From contig JAFTQY010000029.1 in assembly GCA_017462505.1 (NCBI GenBank), positions 1-13,992 of the forward strand: a stretch of 13,992 nt of DNA. Reading direction: 5' to 3'. Below, one piece after another: positions 6,791 to 12,568 of this stretch. The stretch comes from Clostridia bacterium (lineage in GTDB: Bacteria; Bacillota_A; Clostridia; Christensenellales; Borkfalkiaceae). The notes under the pieces are model-generated. The model saw only the letters and a program-made list of their open reading frames with translations, did no database searches and was not told where the DNA came from. The position numbers and the translations under genes were made by a program. Within the stretch, counting starts at the first letter, position 1, and the number at the start of each line of letters is the position of its first letter.

Positions 6791-7945
6791 TTATCTTTTA
6801 TCCTTATAAAATTCATACGCCGCGCGGGTGAGCGGATAGATCTCACCCCCCTTGCTTTCCAAAAACAGCAACGTTTGGTACAGAGCCTCGGCAAGGCATT
6901 TATCCAACCCGTCCTTATCCCAAAACAACGCGCGCAGCTCGTCCACGCCCGTATAGTGGCGTTCCTCTTCCAGCATGTCCGCAAGAAAGATAAGCTTTTC
7001 TATCTCGCACATATTCGGTCTGCCGCTGGTGTGATAGCGTATCGCGTTCAACACGTTCCGATCGCATACGCCAAAATGCCTTTCCGCCACGTACGCGCCT
7101 TGGTATTGATGTACAACCTGCGGGGGAATATCTCCCCACGTAGTAGGGGGCGCAAACCCGTCTAAATAAGGGGAATTTACAGGCAGATTTTTTGCGCAGT
7201 CGTGCATAAGCGCCGCCGTCAACACCGCCTTTTCCGAAAGGTGCAAATCCTTTGCCCGAGCCCGAGCCAGAGCCAACCGCGCCACGCGTACGCTGTGCGC
7301 CGCCCTTTCCGCCTTTTCAAGAGATAACGCCTTGCGGGCATACGGGATTTGGTATAACCCGTTCGTTTCGATATGCTCCGCCACCTTTCGCGGCGTAAGG
7401 GCATCTATCGGCAAGCCCGCGGCGGTCAAAAGCCGAATTTCCGTAGAGGACACGGGCGCGCCGTTATAATGAATAACGGCAAACTTTTGCCCGAATTTTT
7501 TCCCAAACTCGATCTGTTCGTTTTCTTCCCAGCCGTCCTTTTCGTTGCGGGCACACACGCCGAGGGTCACGTTTTCCAAAATATCCTGCGGATTTTTCCA
7601 CGACGGAAAATCCCGTAGCATATCTGTCCCCACCAGCCAAAAAATCTGCGCTTTGGGGTATACGCCGCGAAAATGCCGACAGGTGAGATAGGTATAGCTC
7701 GTGCCCCCTTGGGCGATCTCGTAATCACTGATTTCCACTTTGTCCAGATGAGAAAACGCCAGCCGACACATCTCGATACGGTCGCGATCGGACGCAAGCT
7801 CCTTGCCCCGTTTATGCGGGGGCGCAAAAGCGGGCATAACCAAGAGCTTGTCCAAGCCAAGCCCCTGTATCGCCGCCTCCGCCAAGCGGACGTGCTCCGT
7901 ATGCACCGGATCGAACGACCCGCCAAAAATCGCTATCTTTTCCAT
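6791..7945 (-). CDS. nadD: Fused nicotinate-nucleotide adenylyltransferase (NadD) and YqeK-type HD phosphohydrolase
   Basis: A 384-residue two-domain protein. Residues 1-196 are NadD, which makes deamido-NAD from nicotinate mononucleotide and ATP: GGSFDPVHTEH (8-18) is the nucleotidyltransferase signature, with Glu where many members have Gly, and VSSTEIR (165-171) is the second motif. Residues about 205-384 are YqeK: H217, the HD pair H248-D249 in LMHDCAK, H279, H305 in RYHTSG and D323 would bind the metals. YqeK members split diadenosine tetraphosphate symmetrically into two ADP. In Bacillus these are two adjacent genes; here one frame runs through a short linker with no stop. The Shine-Dalgarno is weak. 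A strong promoter lies directly upstream. Confidence 0.94.
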   Translation of the reverse strand: MEKIAIFGGSFDPVHTEHVRLAEAAIQGLGLDKLLVMPAFAPPHKRGKELASDRDRIEMCRLAFSHLDKVEISDYEIAQGGTSYTYLTCRHFRGVYPKAQIFWLVGTDMLRDFPSWKNPQDILENVTLGVCARNEKDGWEENEQIEFGKKFGQKFAVIHYNGAPVSSTEIRLLTAAGLPIDALTPRKVAEHIETNGLYQIPYARKALSLEKAERAAHSVRVARLALARARAKDLHLSEKAVLTAALMHDCAKNLPVNSPYLDGFAPPTTWGDIPPQVVHQYQGAYVAERHFGVCDRNVLNAIRYHTSGRPNMCEIEKLIFLADMLEEERHYTGVDELRALFWDKDGLDKCLAEALYQTLLFLESKGGEIYPLTRAAYEFYKDKR

Positions 7946-7963
7946 CTTCTTTTACCCAAAGAC

Positions 7964-7992
7964 ATTATACTACATATTTTCACGTTTTTCAA
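7964..7992 (-). promoter_or_regulatory. SigA-type promoter of nadD-yqeK/rsfS
   Basis: On the minus strand TTGAAA (7992-7987), exactly 17 bases, then TATAAT (7969-7964). Both boxes are near consensus. The leader would be only about 12 bases long. The same -10 region read on the plus strand holds TATACT (7966-7971), facing the membrane protein gene at 8029. Confidence 0.85.
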
Positions 7993-8028
7993 GGTTTAGA
8001 AAGAGATTTTTTCGGCAAAAATGCAAAT

Positions 8029-8781
8029 ATGAAACGATTTGCCTTTATTTCCGATCTTCTTTTCACTTTTTTAGCGTCTACCTTGCTCGCCCTTTGCGCC
8101 TTTCGCTTTATCAACGTCGGGTTTTGGCTTTCGCTACTTTTAGCCGCGCTTTGCGGCGGTCTAATCATGGCGTCCGTCGGCGCGCACCTGCAATCCAAAC
8201 GCAAAAATCTGCTGTTGAAACGCTCGGACGAGCAGGAAAAAGAAAAGCTTTTGCTCCACCTAGCCTTGCTCAGCGACGGGGCGAAAACGGAATTTTTCCG
8301 CAATGCGCTATCTAAAAATACACCCCTGCAACGGTTTTCGTTGCTACGCTTGCACAGCGAAACGCAGTTTTATTTTTTGCATTTTAAGCTCTCGCCCGTC
8401 AACGCCGACGACGTTGCCAGATACGCGCGGCTGAAAACGGGAAAGGAAAAAATTTTGCTCTGCGGCAATATCGAAGAGCCAGCGCGCACCCTGTGCGGAC
8501 GGTTGCAAATTCAGGTAAAAACGGGCGAGGACGTGTACGTTGCGTTAAAGAACGCCGACGCGTTGCCCAAAACCTACCTCGGCGACAGCGCGCAAAGCGG
8601 CAAGAAACGCCGTCTTACGCTCTGGTTTTCCAAACGCAATTCCAAGCGGTTTTTGATCAGTGCGGCGTTGATTTTGCTCCTGTCCATGCTGACCCCGTTT
8701 TTCTATTATTACGTATTTATGAGCGTTGCTTTGTTGCTCGTTTCCGTGTTCGTGCGCATCTTCGGTAAATCGGAAGTTTAA
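8029..8781 (+). CDS. Membrane protein of unknown function with a central soluble domain
   Basis: 250 residues I cannot assign by name. Two hydrophobic helices at about 8-28 and 31-53, a charged segment and soluble domain at about 55-205, then two helices at about 208-226 and 228-246, which puts the soluble part in the cytoplasm by the positive-inside rule (KRKN, KKRR, KRNSKR). The domain contains FYFLHFKLSPVNADDVARYA (115-132), KILLCGNIEEPARTLC and TGEDVYVAL. This order (strand ending in xFK, helix, strand, 'A' helix, strand, 'dG..v..L') faintly recalls Mrr-type PD-(D/E)xK folds, but the acidic residues are not evident. No good Shine-Dalgarno precedes the ATG; a three-codon ATG CAA ATA TGA at 8021 ends overlapping it. 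It converges on nnr with shared stop bases. Confidence 0.7.
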   Translation: MKRFAFISDLLFTFLASTLLALCAFRFINVGFWLSLLLAALCGGLIMASVGAHLQSKRKNLLLKRSDEQEKEKLLLHLALLSDGAKTEFFRNALSKNTPLQRFSLLRLHSETQFYFLHFKLSPVNADDVARYARLKTGKEKILLCGNIEEPARTLCGRLQIQVKTGEDVYVALKNADALPKTYLGDSAQSGKKRRLTLWFSKRNSKRFLISAALILLLSMLTPFFYYYVFMSVALLLVSVFVRIFGKSEV

Positions 8782-10289
8782 CGGTTTAGCGACAAAAACG
8801 CCTCGCCCAGCCGCCCGATCACGTCCGTCGGGAGCAAAGCGCGTTCTCCGAGCGTTTGCGCGGCAAACTCTGCCGCCGTTCCGACCAGATACGCCCCCAG
8901 ACGTGCGCCGTCGAACGACGAAAGCCCCTGCGCACACAGCCCTGCAAGCACACCCGAGAGCACGTCGCCGCTACCCCCTTTGGCAAGTCCCGAATTGCCC
9001 GCCGTGTTCACGGAGATACGCTCCCCGTCCGTAATGATACTGGACGCGTTTTTCAAAAGCACGCTCACGCCGTATTTTTCGGCAAAAGCGCAGGGCGCGA
9101 TCAGCCCGTTCTCTATAATTTCTTCCACCGATTTCCCCGACAAACGGGAAAATTCCTTAGCGTGCGGCGTAAGCAATACGTCGCATTTTTTGTTGCCAAA
9201 CAGCGTGGAAAATCCTTGCTTTTTATACCGAGCGAGGCTGTTTAAGCCGTCCGCGTCCAAAATCAGTTTGCCCGCGTAGTTGCAAAGCAGGTACGCCGCG
9301 CCGTCCGCCACGTCCTGACTACACCCCATGCCCATACCGTACGCCACCGCGTCATAGCCGAGCAATTCTTGGGCGTTTTCTTCCGTGAACGCGTACCGTC
9401 CCCCCTCGTTTGTGCTTTTTAACAGCAATTCGGGGTTCTTTAAAATATAATAGGGTAAAATCTCGCTGGACACAAACAGAGTGGTATATCCCGCACCCGT
9501 ACGCAAACAAGCCGCAGCCGCCGCAGACAAATACGCCGCGCCTGTGTATTCTACGCTCCCAGCCACAATCGCAGCCCTGCCGTACGTGCCTTTATGGGAA
9601 TTGCGCTTTCTTATCGGCAACAACGCCCTTGCCGTTTCGCGGTCGATCTGTTCCGCATACCCCTTTTCGGGCAGGGAAATGCCGATATCCGCGCGCTTTA
9701 CCTCGCCCGCAAAATCTAACCCGTCCGCGAGCAAAACGCCCGCCTTTATCTCACCTATACATAAGGTAGTATCGGCGCAGACCGCCCCGTCCTTTGCCAA
9801 GCCGTTATCCCCGCAAAGCCCCGACGGAATATCCGCGGAAAGAATTTTTGTTCCTTTTTCCTTTTGCGCGTTTATCCAAGACACCCAGCGTTCGTTTTCG
9901 CCGTCCAAGCCCCCGCGCAAACCCGTACCAAACAGACAATCGACAATGAGCGCGTACGCACCCGCGCCCGAAAACGCGGATAAAATCTCACCGCCGCACG
10001 CCGTCCATTTTTCTTTATTCACAAGGCAATCATCCGAAAATTTCTCGGCAAAACACGCCGTCGTCACGACACGTCCCCGCCCTTTTAATATCCGAGCGCA
10101 CACAAAACCGTCGCCGCCGTTGTTCCCGCCGCCACACATGCAGAGTATCTTGCCCACGGGCGCAAGCCTTTCCGCCTCGTCCGCCAGCGCGCTTCCCGCG
10201 CGTTCCATCAGCGTCAACGAGGGCACACCCTGTTTTTCGATCGTGTACCCGTCTGCCTCACGCATTTGTTTGTTCGTCAGTACGTACAT
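8778..10289 (-). CDS. nnr: Bifunctional NAD(P)HX epimerase / ADP-dependent dehydratase
   Basis: 503 residues in two domains. The N-terminal YjeF_N epimerase (about 1-210) has CGGGNNGGDGF (52-62), DCLFGTGLRG and DIPSGL. The C-terminal dehydratase (about 220-500, ribokinase-like fold) has NSHKGTYGR, LDADGLN, LLTPHAKEFSRL and KGGSGDVLSG (437-446, anion hole and catalytic Asp). Together they repair hydrated NADH and NADPH: the epimerase interconverts the R and S forms and the dehydratase restores the S form using ADP. AAGGAG sits 6 bases before the ATG. It lies 12 bases after birA and ends the recX operon. No terminator follows; its TAA shares bases with the stop of the convergent gene. Confidence 0.95.
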   Translation of the reverse strand: MYVLTNKQMREADGYTIEKQGVPSLTLMERAGSALADEAERLAPVGKILCMCGGGNNGGDGFVCARILKGRGRVVTTACFAEKFSDDCLVNKEKWTACGGEILSAFSGAGAYALIVDCLFGTGLRGGLDGENERWVSWINAQKEKGTKILSADIPSGLCGDNGLAKDGAVCADTTLCIGEIKAGVLLADGLDFAGEVKRADIGISLPEKGYAEQIDRETARALLPIRKRNSHKGTYGRAAIVAGSVEYTGAAYLSAAAAACLRTGAGYTTLFVSSEILPYYILKNPELLLKSTNEGGRYAFTEENAQELLGYDAVAYGMGMGCSQDVADGAAYLLCNYAGKLILDADGLNSLARYKKQGFSTLFGNKKCDVLLTPHAKEFSRLSGKSVEEIIENGLIAPCAFAEKYGVSVLLKNASSIITDGERISVNTAGNSGLAKGGSGDVLSGVLAGLCAQGLSSFDGARLGAYLVGTAAEFAAQTLGERALLPTDVIGRLGEAFLSLNR

Positions 10290-10301
10290 ATCCGCTCCTT
10301 T

Positions 10302-11003
10302 TTACAACCCCAAAGAGACTTCTGCCGCCGCAAAACGCCGCTTTTCACCCTCGATTTCCGCCCACAAGCCCCCTTCTTCGTCCACCGAAAGCAGGGTAGC
10401 GCGCATACTTTTTTCGCCGCAAATCACCGTCGCTTGCCGACCCATATACCCGATCCGTTTCAGATACTCGTCCACGCCCTTTTGCGCGGATAAACGCTCG
10501 ATCAAGCGTTCCCGTACTTCCGTTACGGGCGGGCTTGTTTTCAGTTCGTCAGCCATCGTCGTTGCGATATGTCCCAGCTCCTTTGGCAAACTGTTGTGCA
10601 CGTTCAAGCCGATCCCGACGATCGACGACGACACCGTATTGCCCGAAAACACGTTTTCAATCAAAATCCCGCAGATCTTTTTATCGTTCACGTAAATATC
10701 GTTCACCCATTTGATCACGGGCCGCAAGCCGTAAAATTCTAACGTTTCGCACACGGCGACCGCCGCCCCCGCCATGATCTTAAACGCCTCGCGCGCGGGA
10801 AAATCGCGGTAAAAAGTGAGCTTCGTTACGTACACGCCCCCCTCGTTTGAGGAAAACGACCTGCCTTTCGTGCCCCGACCGCCCGTCTGTTTGTCTGCCG
10901 TCACCACCACGTCGCGCCCCTCAGCGCGCAAGCCCTTGGCGTACTCGTTCGTCGAGCCGATCTCGTTAAAATGTATTCGCTTTATATCCTTTTCGTCCTT
11001 CAT
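10302..11003 (-). CDS. birA: Biotin--[acetyl-CoA-carboxylase] ligase, monofunctional
   Basis: 233 residues. It has the substrate entry motif EIGSTNEYAK (14-23), the biotinyl-AMP loop GGRGTKGRSF (41-50), the active site KWVNDIYVND (98-107) followed by KKICGILIE (108-116), and a C-terminal SH3-like domain (about 185-233). It activates biotin with ATP and attaches it to the carrier lysine of carboxylases. There is no N-terminal helix-turn-helix, so unlike E. coli or Bacillus BirA it should not repress biotin genes. The start at 11003 overlaps the recX stop (TGATG) and has GAGGA just before it; the frame is open further upstream but only as the recX shadow. Confidence 0.93.
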   Translation of the reverse strand: MKDEKDIKRIHFNEIGSTNEYAKGLRAEGRDVVVTADKQTGGRGTKGRSFSSNEGGVYVTKLTFYRDFPAREAFKIMAGAAVAVCETLEFYGLRPVIKWVNDIYVNDKKICGILIENVFSGNTVSSSIVGIGLNVHNSLPKELGHIATTMADELKTSPPVTEVRERLIERLSAQKGVDEYLKRIGYMGRQATVICGEKSMRATLLSVDEEGGLWAEIEGEKRRFAAAEVSLGL

Positions 11004-11626
11004 CAGTCCTCGTCTATCTCCCCAAGCGTAGCGAGCGCCGCCTTTGCCGTTTCGTAATCGTAGCCCTTGCTCATCAAATAACGGTATGCCTTTTGCAAAG
11101 TGGGCTGATCGCAAGCCTTTCCGCGCATATATTTTTGCAAAATCGCCGTCGCCACGGCAAGCTCCGTATCCTTATCCAACCCGTCCAAAGCGGCGTCGAT
11201 CTCTTCGTCCGACACCCCTTTTCCGCGCAATTCCATGCGGATCAGCCTGCCGCCCTTGCGCTTTGCAACGCTCTCCACGTACGCCTCGGCGTATTCCCCG
11301 TCGTTTAAAAAATTATAGGAGCGGAGCTTTTCCACCACGTAATCGACAACGGCGGGCAAATACCCCTTGCTGCCCAAAAACGTCCGCACCTGCTTTTCCG
11401 TTTTCCGCGTAGCGGAAAGGTGGGTCAAAGCCTTATCGAACGCCGTGTTTTTCTCGCTTTCCAACTGTATCTCCGCCAAGCGTTCTTCGGTGATAACAAC
11501 GCCGACTTTTAAACGGTTTTTCACCGTCGCCTCCAAGGTCAAGCCGCAACAAAAACGCCCGTCCACGTACACGTTGCAACGGGTTTTGTCTTTGATCTGC
11601 GGGGTAATGGCGGTAATTTCGTTCAC
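11003..11626 (-). CDS. recX: Regulatory protein RecX
   Basis: 207 residues from a GTG start. After a beta-like N-terminal part (CNVYVDGRFCCGLTLE) come the three-helix repeats of RecX: KALTHLSATRKTEKQVRTFL, VVEKLRSYNFLNDGEYAEAY, KGGRLIRMELRGKGVSDEEI, and the final KAYRYLMSKGYDYETAKAAL. RecX binds RecA filaments and tunes recombination and the SOS response. The start was chosen because GGAG lies 9 bases upstream of the GTG and because the longer frame, opening with TTG at 11680, would run across the promoter's -10. First gene of recX-birA-nnr. A 17-base palindrome lies inside (11402-11418). Coupling of RecX to biotin ligase and NADHX repair has no obvious functional logic. Confidence 0.88.
   Translation of the reverse strand: MNEITAITPQIKDKTRCNVYVDGRFCCGLTLEATVKNRLKVGVVITEERLAEIQLESEKNTAFDKALTHLSATRKTEKQVRTFLGSKGYLPAVVDYVVEKLRSYNFLNDGEYAEAYVESVAKRKGGRLIRMELRGKGVSDEEIDAALDGLDKDTELAVATAILQKYMRGKACDQPTLQKAYRYLMSKGYDYETAKAALATLGEIDED
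11402..11418. repeat. 17-base palindrome, TTTCCGC-N3-GCGGAAA (copy 2)
   Basis: The same arms and spacing as at 4085-4101, with a GTA centre, here inside the recX coding region at the SATRKTE codons. A related split copy, TTTCCGC (11710-11716) and GCGGAAA (11739-11745) 22 bases apart, lies upstream of the recX promoter. Confidence 0.45.
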
Positions 11627-11668
11627 AATATTTTTCTCCGTTTCGCAATAAAAACTGCTACTATACCC

Positions 11669-11697
11669 ATTATACCCCAAACGCGGGAAAAAGTCAA
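11669..11697 (-). promoter_or_regulatory. SigA-type promoter of recX-birA-nnr
   Basis: On the minus strand TTGACT (11697-11692), a 17-base spacer and TATAAT (11674-11669). It is the strongest promoter in the window by eye. Transcription would begin near 11662, about 36 bases before the GTG at 11626. A second TATAGT follows just downstream of the -10. Confidence 0.88.
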
Positions 11698-11759
11698 CCC
11701 TTGCCGCGATTTCCGCCTAGAAATATTCTGCAAAAACAGCGGAAACTTTTTAAAAACCG

Positions 11760-11788
11760 TTTACTTTTTCAAAAAAAAGTGCTATACT
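11760..11788 (+). promoter_or_regulatory. Promoter of the phosphoribosyltransferase gene
   Basis: TTTACT (11760-11765), a 17-base spacer and TATACT (11783-11788), with TGC directly before the -10 (extended -10). The start would be near 11795, leaving a leader of about 36 bases, too short for a purine or other riboswitch. Confidence 0.75.
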
Positions 11789-11792
11789 GTTT

Positions 11793-11808
11793 GTGTAAGT
11801 ATTTACAC
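11793..11808. promoter_or_regulatory. Operator-like palindrome GTGTAA-N4-TTACAC
   Basis: A perfect 6-base inverted repeat around GTAT, starting 4 bases after the -10 of the phosphoribosyltransferase promoter and so covering the likely start point. A repressor bound there would block transcription. It could instead be a small mRNA hairpin. The half-site resembles but does not match Rex sites (TTGTGAA), and I cannot name the regulator. Confidence 0.45.
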
Positions 11809-11830
11809 CCGATTATAAAGGAGATAAATT

Positions 11831-12367
11831 ATGGAATTTCATACGGTCAATATCCGTGGTTTTGACGCGCATTTACCCATCCTGCCCCTTCCCAGCGGCA
11901 TTTCGATCGCGTTTTTTAACCTGCACGGCGACAGCGCGCTCACCGAGCATTGCGGCAAGGAGCTTGCCAAAGAGCTTTCCGATTGCGACGTTTTGATCAC
12001 GGCGGAATCCAAGGGCTTACAGCTGACCCATTGCGTGGCGAGGGAGCTTGGTCAACGCTATTATGCGGTAGCGAGAAAGAGCAAAAAGCTGTACATGCAG
12101 GACGGTATCGAGGTTGCCATTGAATCCTCCATTACCACGGGCAAGGAACAGAAAATGTATCTTTCCAAGTACGACGTGGACCTTTTGAAAGGCAAAAAGG
12201 TCGGTATCGTGGACGACGTAGTTTCCACGGGCGCGTCGCTGACGGGCTTGGAGGCGCTCGTTGAAAAGGCAGGCGGCATTATCCATAAAAAGGCTTTCGT
12301 GTTGGCAGAGGCGGACGCAGCTGATCGCGACGACGTGATTTATCTCGCCACCATTCCCCTTTTCTAA
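11831..12367 (+). CDS. Type I phosphoribosyltransferase, adenine phosphoribosyltransferase-like
   Basis: 178 residues. The PRPP-binding motif VGIVDDVVSTGAS is at 124-136, and DVLITAESKGLQLTHCVARELG (53-74) and the following YYAVARKSKKLYM match the order of Apt's EARGFLFG...LGVGFVPVRK block. It would transfer the phosphoribosyl group to a purine base, probably adenine, in salvage. It is diverged: the DYPKPGI/FRD region typical of Apt is missing at the N-terminus, so base specificity is uncertain and a regulatory role is possible. AAGGAG stands 8 bases before the ATG. It has its own promoter, a palindrome at the start point and a terminator-like structure after it, so it is a single-gene unit divergent from recX. 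Confidence 0.82.
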   Translation: MEFHTVNIRGFDAHLPILPLPSGISIAFFNLHGDSALTEHCGKELAKELSDCDVLITAESKGLQLTHCVARELGQRYYAVARKSKKLYMQDGIEVAIESSITTGKEQKMYLSKYDVDLLKGKKVGIVDDVVSTGASLTGLEALVEKAGGIIHKKAFVLAEADAADRDDVIYLATIPLF

Positions 12368-12406
12368 GCCAAACGTTTACCGAATATCACAAAGAGGGTT
12401 TCCAGT

Positions 12407-12499
12407 TTTTTACAACACCTCTATTTTTCCACAAAGAAAGCGTTTTTGCGGATTTTTTAAGACAAGTTTTTTTAAACTTGTCTTTCTTTGTTGTAAAAA
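12407..12499 (+). other. AT-rich nested inverted-repeat structure in the 3' region of the phosphoribosyltransferase gene
   Basis: The uninterrupted 26-base stretch 12474-12499 is perfectly complementary to three separate upstream segments in nested order: 12461-12469 (GACAAGTTT), 12431-12439 (ACAAAGAAA) and 12407-12414 (TTTTTACA). The innermost pair with flanks is the terminator hairpin. The outer pair can shift to an 11-base pairing (12407-12417 with 12489-12499). A separate small hairpin AGAGG (12393-12397)/CCTCT (12418-12422) would compete with it and is followed by ATTTTT. It may be a 3' UTR structure or a small RNA; no coding frame is seen. Confidence 0.5.
12459..12490 (+). terminator. 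Intrinsic terminator after the phosphoribosyltransferase gene
   Basis: AAGACAAGTTT-TTTT-AAACTTGTCTT forms an 11-pair stem (12459-12469 with 12474-12484), followed by TCTTTG. The stem is A-T rich but long. T-runs also lie on the other side (12453-12458), though those would help only plus-strand pausing before the stem. Confidence 0.7.
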
Positions 12500-12502
12500 C
12501 AC

Positions 12503-12531
12503 TTGCAATTACGCCTATTATAGTATATAAT
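12503..12531 (+). promoter_or_regulatory. Promoter of the repeat protein gene
   Basis: TTGCAA (12503-12508), a 17-base spacer and TATAAT (12526-12531). It starts 3 bases after the nested inverted-repeat structure. The leader would be about 31 bases and carries AGGAG at 12554-12558. Confidence 0.8.
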
Positions 12532-12568
12532 GTAGATATTACAAAAAATTTTTAGGAGTGTACATATA

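Noticed and set aside
6302..7165. Plus-strand open frame of 287 codons antisense to rsfS and the YqeK domain.
   Set aside because: It spans a terminator and two supported minus-strand genes; no motif and no start signal.
9481..10695. Long plus-strand open frame of 404 codons antisense to nnr and birA.
   Set aside because: It crosses the junction of two well-supported genes, has a low-complexity Ser/Pro/Ala-rich translation with no motif, and no ribosome binding site.
11789..11830. Purine riboswitch before the Apt-like gene.
   Set aside because: The leader is only about 36 bases after the predicted start, and no conserved aptamer core is present.
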